Below are positions 18,596 through 28,373 of a DNA stretch of 64,000 nucleotides, one piece after another. The stretch's first letter is position 1. Every line of letters starts with the position of its first letter. The position numbers were made by a program, and so were the translations under genes. This DNA comes from Halosimplex litoreum. GTDB lineage: Archaea > Halobacteriota > Halobacteria > Halobacteriales > Haloarculaceae. The notes under the pieces were generated by a model. The model did not search any database and had not been told where the DNA came from. It saw nothing but the letters and a program-made list of their open reading frames with translations. The stretch covers positions 3,781,836-3,845,835 of the forward strand of contig NZ_CP065856.1 of assembly GCF_016065055.1 (NCBI RefSeq), in the 5' to 3' direction.

Positions 18596-19060
18596 ATGGA
18601 ACTCGTCGAAGCGACCCGCGGGGACACCGAGACCCTCGCCGAGCACTGGTTCGCGCTCGCGACGGCGATGGAGCAGTACGACGACCTGAACGAAATCGCC
18701 TACGACGACCCCGAGCCCGCCGAGGCCGGATTCGAGAGGCTGCTCTCCGCGGACGACACGACGGTCTATCTGCTCACCGTGGGCGACGACGAGCGCGGCT
18801 TCCTCGTCCTCCGTTCCGGCGAACACCCCTCTCGAACCCACTCGGAGTACCTCGATATCGTCGACCTGTACGTCGAACCGGAGCACAGGGACGAGGGTCA
18901 CGGGAGCGCGGCCCTCGACTCCGTGATGGAGGTCGCCAACGACCGCGGCGTCGACTACGTCGAGGTCTCCTGCGAGTGGGCCAACGACGGCGCCCGGCGG
19001 TTCTACGAGGACAGCGGCTTCGAACCGAAACAGGTGACCTACACTCGGCGGGTGGACTGA
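18596..19060 (+). CDS. GNAT family N-acetyltransferase
   Basis: This 154-residue protein has the GNAT fold that transfers an acetyl group from acetyl-CoA to an amine. The core strand-loop is [24 protein letters not shown], containing the acetyl-CoA pyrophosphate-binding R/HxxGxG pattern, here EGHGSA. It is followed by [11 protein letters not shown] and [15 protein letters not shown], the usual C-terminal GNAT block. Length and acidity are normal. The acceptor substrate is unknown. The gene stands alone, 116 bases before the CopA gene. Confidence 0.9.
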   Translation: MELVEATRGDTETLAEHWFALATAMEQYDDLNEIAYDDPEPAEAGFERLLSADDTTVYLLTVGDDERGFLVLRSGEHPSRTHSEYLDIVDLYVEPEHRDEGHGSAALDSVMEVANDRGVDYVEVSCEWANDGARRFYEDSGFEPKQVTYTRRVD

Positions 19061-19150
19061 GATTCGGACCGTTGGCTGACGATGGTATTCGGATGGGATC
19101 GAAAATCGAACGCGCCTGGAACTTTCGAAACACAGGGACAAACCGCATGA

Positions 19151-19165
19151 ATAGGGAGTCCCTAT
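19151..19165. promoter_or_regulatory. candidate copper-regulator operator (perfect 15-bp palindrome)
   Basis: ATAGGGAGTCCCTAT is a perfect inverted repeat (7-bp arms, one central base) located 11 bases before the CopA ATG at 19177, close to the expected start of transcription. An in-frame ATG at 19147 would place it inside the coding region, but the conserved protein begins at 19177. The nearby Lrp/TRASH copper regulator makes it the prime candidate operator; binding is not shown. Confidence 0.5.
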
Positions 19166-19176
19166 CTAGACGCATC

Positions 19177-21849
19177 ATGAGCGAGCGCACGATACGACTG
19201 CAGCTACAGGGGATGAGCTGTGCGAACTGTTCGCAAACCATCGAGGAGCGCGTGGGCTCGCTCGCGGGCGTCTCCGAGGTAGACGCCAACTACGCGACCG
19301 ACGAGGGGAGCGTCACGTACGACCCCGCGGAGACGAGCCTACGAGCGATCTACGAGGCGATCGAGGACGCAGGTTACGAGGCGGCCAGCGAGACGGTCTC
19401 CGTGGCCATTACCGACATGTCCTGCGCGAACTGCGCGGAGACCACCGAGTCGGCGCTGCGTGACACGCCAGGTGTCGTCGACGCGGACGTGAACTACGCC
19501 ACCGACGAGGGGACGGTGACCTACAATCCCGCCGCGGCGTCGCTGGACGACGTCTACGACGCGATCGAGGGCGCCGGGTACTCGCCGGTCCGCGAGGACG
19601 GGACCGCAGGGAGTGACGACGGCGAGAGCGGAGCCAGCGATGAGAGCGGCGAGACCGCGACCGATCCGCAGCAGGCCGCGCGCGACGCGGAGATCCGTCG
19701 CCAGCGCAACCTCACGCTGTTCGGTGCGGTGCTGTCGCTGCCGCTGCTGGCGATGATGGCCGGCCACCTCTTCGCACCCGGGTGGATGGACGCCACCTTC
19801 GAAGGGATCCCGCTCGGCTGGGCCGCCTTCGCGTTCGCGACGCCCGTCCAGTACGCGCTGGGAAAGGAGTTCTACGAGAACTCGTACACGGCCGTCGTAA
19901 AAAACCGGACGGCGAACATGGACGTGCTGATCGCCCTGGGTTCGTCGACGGCGTATCTCTACTCGGTCGCACGACTGCTCGGGTTCCCCGGGGAAGGGCT
20001 GTACTTCGACACCGCGGCGCTCATCCTGGTGTTCATCACCCTGGGCAACTACCTCGAGGCCCGCTCGAAGGGCCAGGCCTCGGAGGCGATCCGGTCGCTG
20101 CTGGAGATGGAAGCCGATACCGCGACCGTGGTGCGGGAAGACGGCAGTGAGGAGCAAGTGCCGCTCTCTGAGATCGAGGTCGGCGACCGCCTGAAAGTCC
20201 GACCGGGCGAGAAGATTCCCACGGACGCGGAAGTGGTCGACGGCGACAGCGCGGTCGACGAGTCGATGGTCACCGGCGAATCGGTGCCCGTCTCGAAGGA
20301 GCCCGGCGACGAGGTGATCGGGTCGACGGTCAACCAGAACGGCGTGCTCGTCGTCGAGGCGACGAAGGTCGGCGAGGAGACGGCGATCCAGCAGATCGTC
20401 GCCCGCGTGAAGGACGCCCAGAGCCGTCAGCCGGAGATCCAGAACGTCGCCGACCGCATCTCCTCGGTCTTCGTCCCGGCGGTCATCGTCAACGCGCTGT
20501 TCTGGGGCGGCGTCTGGTACGCGTTCCCCGAGGCGCTGGCCGGATTCGTCGGTGGACTGCCGCTGTGGGGACTCGCGGCGGGCGGTCCCGCGGCCGTGGG
20601 CGTCTTCGAGTTCGCAGTCGTCGTCTTCGCGTCGGCGGTGCTGATCGCCTGTCCCTGCGCGCTCGGGCTGGCGACGCCCGCGGCGACGATGGTCGGCACC
20701 ACGATCGGCGCGCAAAACGGCGTCCTCTTCGAGGGCGGCGACATCCTCGAACGGGTCCGCGACGTGGACACCGTCGTCTTCGACAAGACGGGGACGCTCA
20801 CGAAGGGCGAGATGGAACTGACCGACGTGGTCGCGCTGCCGGCGACGGACGGCGGGAGCGTCGAGCACGACGCGGCCGCGGACGGCGGAGCCGTCGTCGA
20901 GTCGGAGGTGTCTGAGCAGTTCGTCCTCGAAGTCGCCGCGAGCGCCGAGTCCGGTAGCGAACACCCGCTGGCCGAGGCCATCGTCGAGGGCGCTCGCGAG
21001 CGCGGTATCGAGGTCGAGGACGCCGACGAGTTCGAGAACGTCCCCGGCCAGGGCGTCAGGGCGACGACGAGCCACGGACGTGTTCTCGTCGGCAACCGGA
21101 CGCTGCTACGCGAGGCGGGCGTCGACGTGACCCCCGCCGAGGACGCGATGGACCGACTCGAACGAGAGGGCAAGACCGCGATGCTGGTCGCGCTCGCCGA
21201 CGGTGAGGGCGCCGGCGACGGGGACATCGACGCTGCCGCCGGCGACTACCGGCTGCTCGGCGTCGTCGCCGACGCGGACACCGTCAAGGAGTCGGCCGAG
21301 ACCGCCGTCGCCGAACTCCGCGAGCGCGGCACGGACGTGTGGCTGATCACCGGCGACAACGAGCGCACCGCCGAGGCCGTCGCCGAACAGGTGGGCATCG
21401 ACCCCGGAAACGTGATGGCCGGCGTCCTACCGGAGGACAAAGCCGACGCGGTCGAGCAGATCCAGTCCGACGGCCGCCGAGCGATGATGGTCGGCGACGG
21501 CGTCAACGACGCGCCGGCGCTGGCGACGGCGTTCGTCGGCTGCGCCATCGGCAGCGGCACCGACGTGGCCATCGAGGCGTCGGACGTGACGCTGATGCGC
21601 TCGGACCCGCTGGACGTGGTGAAAGCCGTCCGCGTCTCGGAGGGGACGCTGTCGAAGATCAAGCAGAACCTCTTCTGGGCGCTGGGCTACAACACCGCGA
21701 TGATCCCGCTGGCCTCGCTGGGGCTGCTCCAGCCGGTGCTGGCCGCCGCGGCGATGGCGGTCTCCAGCGTCTCCGTGCTGACCAACAGCCTCCTCTTTCG
21801 CCGGTACGAGCCCGACCACGACTACGAACTGCTCGGGTTCCTCCGCTGA
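19177..21849 (+). CDS. copA: copper-translocating P1B-type ATPase
   Basis: This 890-residue membrane pump expels monovalent copper from the cytoplasm. Two N-terminal heavy-metal-associated domains carry GMSCANC (Cys15 and Cys18) and DMSCANC (Cys83 and Cys86). An acidic linker leads to eight membrane helices. The actuator motif is VTGESVPV, the ion-channel motif is ACPCALG, the phosphorylation site is DKTGTLT, and the hinge is [10 protein letters not shown]. The CPC motif and paired CxxC domains mark the Cu(+)/Ag(+) subgroup. Copper context is strong: an Lrp/TRASH regulator lies upstream and a halocyanin 147 bases downstream. Confidence 0.95.
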   Translation: MSERTIRLQLQGMSCANCSQTIEERVGSLAGVSEVDANYATDEGSVTYDPAETSLRAIYEAIEDAGYEAASETVSVAITDMSCANCAETTESALRDTPGVVDADVNYATDEGTVTYNPAAASLDDVYDAIEGAGYSPVREDGTAGSDDGESGASDESGETATDPQQAARDAEIRRQRNLTLFGAVLSLPLLAMMAGHLFAPGWMDATFEGIPLGWAAFAFATPVQYALGKEFYENSYTAVVKNRTANMDVLIALGSSTAYLYSVARLLGFPGEGLYFDTAALILVFITLGNYLEARSKGQASEAIRSLLEMEADTATVVREDGSEEQVPLSEIEVGDRLKVRPGEKIPTDAEVVDGDSAVDESMVTGESVPVSKEPGDEVIGSTVNQNGVLVVEATKVGEETAIQQIVARVKDAQSRQPEIQNVADRISSVFVPAVIVNALFWGGVWYAFPEALAGFVGGLPLWGLAAGGPAAVGVFEFAVVVFASAVLIACPCALGLATPAATMVGTTIGAQNGVLFEGGDILERVRDVDTVVFDKTGTLTKGEMELTDVVALPATDGGSVEHDAAADGGAVVESEVSEQFVLEVAASAESGSEHPLAEAIVEGARERGIEVEDADEFENVPGQGVRATTSHGRVLVGNRTLLREAGVDVTPAEDAMDRLEREGKTAMLVALADGEGAGDGDIDAAAGDYRLLGVVADADTVKESAETAVAELRERGTDVWLITGDNERTAEAVAEQVGIDPGNVMAGVLPEDKADAVEQIQSDGRRAMMVGDGVNDAPALATAFVGCAIGSGTDVAIEASDVTLMRSDPLDVVKAVRVSEGTLSKIKQNLFWALGYNTAMIPLASLGLLQPVLAAAAMAVSSVSVLTNSLLFRRYEPDHDYELLGFLR

Positions 21850-21996
21850 GGGCGACCCCTCGCGACACCCCGTCGACCGGCCGAACTGGTTCGGCCGGAT
21901 CTGGCGATTTCGTGCGACTGACAGCATCGAGGCGGTCTATCACGGTCTGTATTGCGAACCCTCTTTTCGGTGGGGACCCAAGGATTCAGTTGCGAC

Positions 21997-22509
21997 ATGA
22001 CCGACGGAATCCGACGTCGACGGCTGCTCGGTGGTATCGGAGCGATGGCGACCGCTGGCGTGCTCGCGGGCTGCTCGACGGAGACCAGTGGCGACGGCGG
22101 GGATGGCGGCGATACGGACGGCGGCGACGGCGGCGACGGTGGGAGCCAGGGGACGCCGTCCTGGCCCTCGTACCTCGACGACGCGATGGGCAACACCAGC
22201 CAGGACGCGCGCGGCCAGAGCGAGGTCACGGTCGCGGTCGGACCGGATGGTAACTTCGTGTACGACCCGGTGTACCTCCGCGTTGACTCGGGGACGACGG
22301 TCAACTTCGAGTTCGAGTCACCCAACCACAACGTCAAACCGGAGAGCCAGCCCGACGGCGGTTCCCTCGACGGGACCGAGGGCGGCGAGATGGCCATCGT
22401 CGACCAGGGCGAGACCTACTCGGTCACGCTGGAGACGACCGGTGTCTACACCTACTACTGCGGACCCCACGAGGCGACCGGCATGAAAGGCGGAATCTCG
22501 GTACAGTGA
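21997..22509 (+). CDS. halocyanin-like blue copper protein (Tat lipoprotein)
   Basis: This 170-residue small blue copper protein is anchored to the outer membrane face. It has a twin-arginine start (RRRRLLGGIG), a lipobox with Cys26 (LAGC) and a Gly/Asp-rich linker (about residues 30-52). The plastocyanin fold carries copper ligands His111 (NHNVKP), Cys155 and His158 (YYCGPHEA) and Met163. Halocyanins carry electrons in haloarchaeal respiration. It follows the copper ATPase gene in the same direction, so copper supply and use may be linked. The ATG at 21997 directly precedes the Tat motif. Confidence 0.94.
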   Translation: MTDGIRRRRLLGGIGAMATAGVLAGCSTETSGDGGDGGDTDGGDGGDGGSQGTPSWPSYLDDAMGNTSQDARGQSEVTVAVGPDGNFVYDPVYLRVDSGTTVNFEFESPNHNVKPESQPDGGSLDGTEGGEMAIVDQGETYSVTLETTGVYTYYCGPHEATGMKGGISVQ

Positions 22510-22554
22510 CCTAGCGGACGCGCTAAACTTAGGATCCATCCCGGAATCCTAGAG

Positions 22555-23250
22555 CTACCCGTCGTTCGCCATTCGACCGGCAACGAACAGGGCGGCGCCC
22601 CCCAATAGGACGGCGAGTCCTTCCAACCCGCGCTCTACGGCGGGCTTTTCTGACAGCCCCTGTGTCTCATAGAGTCTGAACACCGCGACGTATCCGTCCT
22701 CGTACTCGTAGATCTCGTTATGATCAGGACCGAGAGGCAGTGGGCTGTCGACCTCGGTCCGGCCCTGCTCGATGATGCGCTCTGCCCCCGGGTCGCTCAT
22801 CGGACGTGACGCGACTGCGCTCAGTGCCTCTTCCGGTGGGACTCGCTGCAGACCCAACGTCGTCTCTTTGCCCTCGGACGCGGTCTGGCGACGGTAGGGG
22901 ACGCCCTCAGCACCGAAAACGACGTACTCGGGGATGGGGGTGCCGACCGTGTCGCTCCCGTCCGCTGGGTAGGTCACCGTCGTGTTGCCCTCGTGGAGTC
23001 CAGATTCGAGGTAACAGCCGCGGTCGTAGGTCTCCGCTGCGAACTCGCTCATGCAGGCAATCTGGTCTGTCGGGCTGGGCTGGCCCCTGGTGGTCTCGAC
23101 AGAGATCCGGCCGTCCTCGGCCGTCACCTCAGTCGCGTCGTAGACGTAATCGGTGCCGGTCACGTCCAGCACCGGCCCGAGGACGGGCGCTGACAGTAGC
23201 ACTCCTCCTAGTAACAAGGCCACGAATACTTTGGTCTCCACAACCATCAC
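22555..23250 (-). CDS. unrecognised membrane-anchored exported protein
   Basis: This 231-residue protein has no family I recognise. An N-terminal helix (about residues 5-27) looks like a signal or anchor, a soluble domain of about 175 residues follows, and a C-terminal helix (GLAVLLGGAALFVAGRMA) ends the protein. The soluble part has three cysteines and the motif EIYEYEDGYVAVFRLYETQ. GC content is visibly lower and codon use less biased than in the neighbours, and it borders an AT-rich stretch, which suggests transfer. It is divergent from the Tat protein gene at 23498. Confidence 0.72.
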   Translation of the reverse strand: MMVVETKVFVALLLGGVLLSAPVLGPVLDVTGTDYVYDATEVTAEDGRISVETTRGQPSPTDQIACMSEFAAETYDRGCYLESGLHEGNTTVTYPADGSDTVGTPIPEYVVFGAEGVPYRRQTASEGKETTLGLQRVPPEEALSAVASRPMSDPGAERIIEQGRTEVDSPLPLGPDHNEIYEYEDGYVAVFRLYETQGLSEKPAVERGLEGLAVLLGGAALFVAGRMANDG

Positions 23251-23497
23251 CCAGTAATTATTCTAGATAAGTATTTCGGATTGATAGTAATTCGTCCCAA
23301 CACGCGGTCCCTCCCTCGCTGAATCCGACAACGGACGAATCGTAACTCTAAAACTGATTTATGATTTGTGATTAACCAATTGGTAGTTTTAGACATCCAC
23401 GCTCAGCGTTTGGTTCTCCCGTGTTTATTATAAATTAAGTACTAGGATGGTAACTAGACATTATAAAATACTAATAAAACATTACTAATTGGATGAC
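23251..23497. promoter_or_regulatory. AT-rich divergent promoter region
   Basis: This stretch is unusually AT-rich for the window. It contains TATA-like TTATAAATTAA (near 23428) and TTATAAAATA (23461-23470), the latter 28-37 bases before the ATG at 23498, plus AATAATTACTGG-like sequence next to the 22555-23250 gene start. It probably drives both divergent genes. Confidence 0.5.
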
Positions 23498-24295
23498 ATG
23501 ATGGTACGAGATAAATTGTCCAACCCATCGAGGCGTCGCTTCCTCAAACGCTCGTCGCTCGGTATCGCAGCGGGAATCCCCGCGGCTAGAGTGGCCACCG
23601 GTTCCGTGGCCGCCGAGAAGTGGGACGAACTGGAGCCTCCGTACAAAGACGTCAAGGAGAGCATCGACGACGAGGTCACGATCACCAACGAACAAGACGA
23701 CCTGATTTACGACCACCGGAACGTATCGACAACGACAGTAACCGTACTGAACGCGGACGAGATGGACAACGGCAGCGGGTACACGACCACGTTCGGCATC
23801 AGTACGCAGGCCCTCTGTCTGAACGACGATGACGAGAAACAGGACGACATCTCCTCACACGGTTTCCGTATCGAGCGAGCCAACTCCTTCGACGGTGACA
23901 TGACGATCTACACCACCGACGACAGCGCGGTGACGGGGGCGTGGCCCAACAGCGGCGACGAACTCCAGAATCTCGCGATCTCGACGATCAACCAGACGGC
24001 CGGGGTACTGAACAGCTACTACGCTGTCGCGCTCGCCGGAACGACTATCGTCGATAAACTCCCCGACGCGTCCACTGACAGTTGCAGCGAGCGTAACGAC
24101 TGCGCGAACTTCGAGTGGTCGGCCTCGAACGTCGGCGAGGTCGCTCACCACTCTCGCGTCAAGATCGAGACGACCGAGGAAGGGTTCGGCGCGGTCCTCA
24201 CTTCGAACGTCGACAACATCGCCGAGTGTAAGTTCGCGCTGACCTCTTACGAAGACAACGCCTTCGCGACGCCGGTGAATCTATCATTTAACTAA
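23498..24295 (+). CDS. unrecognised Tat-exported protein
   Basis: This 265-residue protein has a clear Tat signal: SRRRFLKRSSLGIAAGIPAAR within the first 35 residues, with cleavage probably after VAA near residue 40. No lipobox is present. The mature part is acidic and rich in Thr, Ser and Asn, with four cysteines (ALCLND, DSCSERNDCANF, AECKF), and may be a beta-rich surface protein. I recognise no family. The ATG at 23498 or 23501 is likely; a TTG at 23489 is also in frame. GC content is lower than the average here, and the gene belongs to the AT-richer island. Confidence 0.75.
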   Translation: MMVRDKLSNPSRRRFLKRSSLGIAAGIPAARVATGSVAAEKWDELEPPYKDVKESIDDEVTITNEQDDLIYDHRNVSTTTVTVLNADEMDNGSGYTTTFGISTQALCLNDDDEKQDDISSHGFRIERANSFDGDMTIYTTDDSAVTGAWPNSGDELQNLAISTINQTAGVLNSYYAVALAGTTIVDKLPDASTDSCSERNDCANFEWSASNVGEVAHHSRVKIETTEEGFGAVLTSNVDNIAECKFALTSYEDNAFATPVNLSFN

Positions 24296-24391
24296 CTAGA
24301 CGGCGGAACGCTGTTGTCCTGTTCATTTTAGCCGACTATCGGGTCCACGTGGATCCGTGACCCGGCGTTTTTTCAAGGCTGGTTTCACTCT

Positions 24392-25705
24392 TCACTCGCC
24401 GCGCAGTTCGGCGACGTGGTCGATGCGCTGCTGGACCAGGTCGGGCTTGCCGATGTCGTGGCGGATGCGGACGCCGTCGCCGGCGGCCGCGAGCGCGTCC
24501 TCGGCGATCGCCTCGGCGGTCTCGATCGTGTCGGCGAGGCCGACGACCGCGAACGACCGCGAGGTCGTCGTGTAGATGCCGTCGTCGCGCTCGTCGACGC
24601 TGGCGTAGTACAGCAGCGCCTCGCCGTCGGTCCCCTCGGCGGCGGCGGCCGCGCTCTCCTCGTCGACGGTGACCTTCGCACCGCTGTCGGGATCGGTCGG
24701 GTAGCCGTCGGGGACGGCGTACTTGCAGACGGTCGCCTTCGGGGCGAACGAAAGCTGCGGGAGCGCGTCGCCGTCCCGGGCCGCCGTCAGCACGTCGAGG
24801 AAGTCCGTGTTCAGCACCGGAAGCGTGTTCATCGCCTCGGGGTCGCCGAAGCGGGCGTTGAACTCCACCACTTTGATGCCCTCGCTGGTGAGCATGAACT
24901 GGCCGTAGAGGACGCCCTTGTAGCCCTCCAGCGCGTCGACGACGGCCTCGATCACGTCGACGGCCTCCATGTAGTCGTCCTCGTCCATGAAGGGAAGTTC
25001 CAGCGTCGAATCGGAGTAACTGCCCATCCCGCCGGTGTTCGGGCCTTCGTCGCCCTCGTAGGCGCGCTTGTGGTCCTGGACAGCGGGAGAGACCCGCACG
25101 TCGCCGTTGGCGACGAGCGCCTGGACGGTGAACTCCTCGCCGACCAGCCGTTCTTCGAGCACGATCCGCTCGTAGTCGGACTCGCGGACGTACTCCTTGG
25201 CCTCTTCTTTGGTGATCTGGTCGCCGGTGACGCGGACGCCCTTGCCGCCGGTGAGGCCGGCGGGCTTGACGGCGAGGTCGCCGTCGAACTCGTCGATAAA
25301 GTCGCAGGCGGCGTCCATGTCCTCGAAGGTCTCGAAGACCGGGCAGCCGGGGATGTCGTGCCGTTCCATGAAGCGGCGCTGGAACGCTTTGTCCGTCTCG
25401 ATGCGGGCCTCGGCCTCCTGGGGACCGAACGCGTAGACGCCGGCGTCGTCGAGCGCGTCGGCGACGCCCGCCGCGAGGGGCGCCTCGGGGCCGACGACCG
25501 CCAGCGTGGCGTCGATTTCCTCGGCGTAGGCCGTGACCGCCGTCGGGTTCGTGGTGTCGAGCGACTCGAAGCCCTCGGCGAGCCGGGCGATGCCGGGGTT
25601 GCGGTTGCCCGCGCAGGCGTAGAGATCCGCGTCGGAGTCGGCCAGCGCGCGAGCGACCGCGTGCTCGCGCCCGCCGCCGCCGACCAGCAGGACTGTCTCT
25701 GTCAT
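24392..25705 (-). CDS. purD: phosphoribosylamine-glycine ligase
   Basis: This 437-residue GAR synthetase catalyses ATP-dependent joining of 5-phosphoribosylamine and glycine in purine synthesis. The N-terminal domain starts VLLVGGGGREHAVARAL. The ATP-grasp part includes PAGLTGGKGVRV, VLEERLVGEEFTVQALV, GPNTGGMGSYSD and the metal-binding VVEFNARFGDPEAM. Length is normal for the family. Start chosen at the ATG at 25705, where family homology begins; the frame remains open far upstream only because of base composition. The gene is divergent from the aldehyde dehydrogenase gene, with 132 bases between starts. Confidence 0.96.
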   Translation of the reverse strand: MTETVLLVGGGGREHAVARALADSDADLYACAGNRNPGIARLAEGFESLDTTNPTAVTAYAEEIDATLAVVGPEAPLAAGVADALDDAGVYAFGPQEAEARIETDKAFQRRFMERHDIPGCPVFETFEDMDAACDFIDEFDGDLAVKPAGLTGGKGVRVTGDQITKEEAKEYVRESDYERIVLEERLVGEEFTVQALVANGDVRVSPAVQDHKRAYEGDEGPNTGGMGSYSDSTLELPFMDEDDYMEAVDVIEAVVDALEGYKGVLYGQFMLTSEGIKVVEFNARFGDPEAMNTLPVLNTDFLDVLTAARDGDALPQLSFAPKATVCKYAVPDGYPTDPDSGAKVTVDEESAAAAAEGTDGEALLYYASVDERDDGIYTTTSRSFAVVGLADTIETAEAIAEDALAAAGDGVRIRHDIGKPDLVQQRIDHVAELRGE

Positions 25706-25837
25706 ACCCGGATATCCGACGCGGTGGGAGCCTAAAGCTTGCCTTTCGGGCGACGCGACGGCGCGAACGCCGGCGAGCGGACCTCCGAGGCGGGCGCGGC
25801 GGCCGAAATAAGTGCCCCGCGAGCGCACCCGCTCGGA

Positions 25838-27199
25838 ATGAACGTCGTCAACCCAGCCACCGGCGAGCGCATCGCCACGTACGAGGAGGCCGGCGACGAG
25901 GCCGTCGAGCGGACGCTCGCGGACGCCGAGCGCGCGTTCGAGTCGTGGCGCGAACGACCGCTGGCCGAGCGCGAGGAGCTGCTCGCCTCGGCCGCCGAGG
26001 TGCTCCGCGAGAACGAGCGCGAGTACGCCGAGCTGATGAGGAGGGAGATGGGCAAACCGATCGCCCAGGCCGAGTCCGAAGTCGAGAAGTGCGCGTGGGT
26101 CTGCGACCACTACGCCGAACACGCCCACGCCTACCTCGAAGACGACCACCACCCGAGCCCGCCGGGCACCGCGGTCAAGACCGTCCACGAGCCGCTCGGT
26201 GTCGTGCTGGCGGTGATGCCGTGGAACTTCCCGTTCTGGCAGGTGTTCCGCTTCCTGGCGCCGTCTCTCACCGCCGGCAACGTCGGCGTGCTGAAACACG
26301 CCTCGAACGTCCCCGGCTGCGCCGAGGCCATCGAGGATATCCTCCTCGAAGCGGGCTACCCCGAGGGCGTCTTCCAGTCGCTGCTCGTGCCCTCGGACCG
26401 CGTGGACGATATCATCGCTGACGAGCGGGTCCGAGCTGCGACGCTCACGGGGAGCGGTCCCGCGGGCCGCGCCGTCGCCTCCGCGGCCAGCGAGCACCTG
26501 AAGAAGACGGTGCTGGAACTCGGCGGGAGCGACCCGTTCGTCGTCCTCGACGACGCCGACCTGGCGGCGGCCGCCGAGACCGGCGCGTGGGCGCGCAACC
26601 TCAACGGCGGCCAGTCCTGTATCGCCGCCAAGCGCTTCGTCGTCCACACCGACATCTACGACGACTTCCTCGACCGGTTCGTCGCGGAGGTCGAGTCGCT
26701 CGCCGTCGGCGACCCGACCGACGAGGCTACCGAGGTCGGCCCGCAGGCCAGCGCGGACCTGCTCGCGACTCTCCACGAGCAGGTGGCGGCGAGCGTCGAG
26801 GCGGGCGCCACCGTCCGCACCGGTGGCGAACCGATGGACCGGGAGGGCGCGTTCTACCCGCCGACGGTCCTGACGGACGTGCCGGAGGGCTGTCCCGCGG
26901 ACACGGAGGAGCTGTTCGGCCCGGTCGCGGCGGTCTACGAGGTCGACGTCGAGGGCGCCGGGGTCGAGCGGGCCAACGACACGGAGTTCGGGCTCGGCGC
27001 GAGCGTCTGGACGGAGGACCGCGACCGCGGCGAGCGCCTCGCCCGCCGGATCGACGCCGGCTGCGTCTACATCAACCAGCTCACAAAGTCCGACCCACGC
27101 GTCCCGTTCGGCGGCGTCAAGGAGTCCGGTTACGGCCGCGAGCTCTCCGAAGCCGGGATGAAAGAGTTCGTCAACCGCAAGACCGTCTGGATCGAGTAG
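25838..27199 (+). CDS. aldehyde dehydrogenase (succinate-semialdehyde dehydrogenase-like)
   Basis: This 453-residue NAD(P)-dependent aldehyde dehydrogenase has VMPWNFPFWQ in the cofactor-binding region, TLTGSGPAGRAV, the general base Glu227 in LELGGSDPF, and the catalytic Cys261 in NGGQSCIAAKRF. The short length, with a trimmed N-terminus and INPATGE-like beginning, resembles GabD/YneI-type succinate-semialdehyde dehydrogenases. The actual aldehyde is not readable. The ATG at 25838 gives the family start (NVVNPATGE); codons upstream are basic low-complexity. Confidence 0.92.
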   Translation: MNVVNPATGERIATYEEAGDEAVERTLADAERAFESWRERPLAEREELLASAAEVLRENEREYAELMRREMGKPIAQAESEVEKCAWVCDHYAEHAHAYLEDDHHPSPPGTAVKTVHEPLGVVLAVMPWNFPFWQVFRFLAPSLTAGNVGVLKHASNVPGCAEAIEDILLEAGYPEGVFQSLLVPSDRVDDIIADERVRAATLTGSGPAGRAVASAASEHLKKTVLELGGSDPFVVLDDADLAAAAETGAWARNLNGGQSCIAAKRFVVHTDIYDDFLDRFVAEVESLAVGDPTDEATEVGPQASADLLATLHEQVAASVEAGATVRTGGEPMDREGAFYPPTVLTDVPEGCPADTEELFGPVAAVYEVDVEGAGVERANDTEFGLGASVWTEDRDRGERLARRIDAGCVYINQLTKSDPRVPFGGVKESGYGRELSEAGMKEFVNRKTVWIE

Positions 27200-27281
27200 T
27201 CGCGGCTCGCACGAGCGCACTCGGTTGGCCCGTCCTCGAGCGTAGTACGGTTATTTCGTCGTGCAGCGTGTATCGATCGGT

Positions 27282-27926
27282 ATGACCCTCACAGCCGATG
27301 TTTCGGTCCCACACGACGCGCTCACGCTGGGAGGGAAGCCCCTGAGAGCGGGCCTGACGGTCGAGTTCGAGACCGTCGTCCCCGTCGGTGGCACCGCCCG
27401 GGTGCTCTTCTGGGTCGAGGACGACGACGCGTTCGACCGCTGGTCGGACGGCGGTACGGACGACCGCCCCGCCCGGGTGGACGCGGTCGACGGCCGAGTG
27501 CTCTACCAGGACGAACTCGGTCCCGAGGCGGGGCCGATAGTCGAGCCGATCCGGGAGGACGGCGTCCACATCGTCGCCGGGGTCGGCGACGCCGACGGCT
27601 GGCGCTTTCGGCTCCTCTGTGCGGACAGGCGGTCGCTCTCCGAGTTCTCCGTGCGGGTGACCGACCGCGGCGTCCCGGTCACGCTCGACCGGATCCGCCG
27701 CGACGACGACCGCACCGCGCCCCCGCTGTCGACCGAACAGCAGACCGCGGTTCTGCGCGCGCTCGACGGCGGATACTTCGACATCCCGCGGCGAACGACC
27801 ATCCTCGACCTGGCCGAGTCCGAGGGGATTAGCGACAGCGCGTTCTCCCAGCGGCTCCGCCGGGGCCTGCGGGCCGTCCTCGAGGAGTCGCGAACCGCGG
27901 GGCTGCTCCGCGACGGCGGCCGCTGA
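27282..27926 (+). CDS. bacterio-opsin activator-type HTH-10 regulator
   Basis: This 214-residue haloarchaeal transcription factor has an N-terminal beta-rich input domain (about 1-145) of unknown ligand and a C-terminal HTH-10 domain (about 155-208): STEQQTAVLRALDGGYFDIPRR then TILDLAESEGISDSAFSQRL. This is the DNA-binding domain of Bat-type regulators. A target is not readable; it lies between the aldehyde dehydrogenase gene and two small signalling-type genes. The ATG at 27282 is preferred over a GTG 21 bases earlier. Confidence 0.88.
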   Translation: MTLTADVSVPHDALTLGGKPLRAGLTVEFETVVPVGGTARVLFWVEDDDAFDRWSDGGTDDRPARVDAVDGRVLYQDELGPEAGPIVEPIREDGVHIVAGVGDADGWRFRLLCADRRSLSEFSVRVTDRGVPVTLDRIRRDDDRTAPPLSTEQQTAVLRALDGGYFDIPRRTTILDLAESEGISDSAFSQRLRRGLRAVLEESRTAGLLRDGGR

Positions 27927-28037
27927 CCGGGCTCGCCACCGGTTTCGAGTCCTTCGACACCGAGACTCCGCCCGGCTCGCTCGCTTCGGATAGCGAAGGC
28001 AACGCTTCTGCCCCGAGGCCCGAATACGTATCACCGT

Positions 28038-28367
28038 ATGAGTCCGTCCGCAGCCACCGACGCCGCCCGGACCGTCGACCGATCGCTATCGCTGCTCGCG
28101 AGCGGCCCCCGTCGCGCGATACTGACCGAGTTGTCGAGTTCGCCGGGGATCGGCGGCGAGGAACTCGACCGGATCCGCGCCCGGTTCGGGGCGACCGAGG
28201 TCGAGTTCGAGACCCAGCTGTTCCACGTCCACCTGCCGAAACTGACGGCCGAGGAGGTCGTGGAGTTCGACCTGGACCCGCTCTCGGTCCGCCGGGGACC
28301 GCGGTTCGAAGAGCTGGGGCCGCTGCTCGAAGCCCTGCGACCGATCGACGGTCCTGTCGGCGATTGA
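28038..28367 (+). CDS. small winged-helix protein (DUF7344-like)
   Basis: This 109-residue protein has LSLLASGPRRAILTELSS near the N-terminus and QLFHVHLPKLTAEEVVEFDL further on, the pattern of the short winged-helix domains common in haloarchaeal regulators. It lacks an input domain. The next gene, a HalOD1-type protein, begins 6 bases after its stop, so the two are co-transcribed. It is probably a DNA-binding or protein-interaction adaptor; its targets are unknown. Confidence 0.78.
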   Translation: MSPSAATDAARTVDRSLSLLASGPRRAILTELSSSPGIGGEELDRIRARFGATEVEFETQLFHVHLPKLTAEEVVEFDLDPLSVRRGPRFEELGPLLEALRPIDGPVGD

Positions 28368-28373
28368 CGACCG

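Noticed and set aside
25706..27220. Open frame extending upstream of purD antisense to the aldehyde dehydrogenase gene
   Set aside because: Protein homology stops at 25705. The extension is a composition-driven shadow of the aldehyde dehydrogenase gene.
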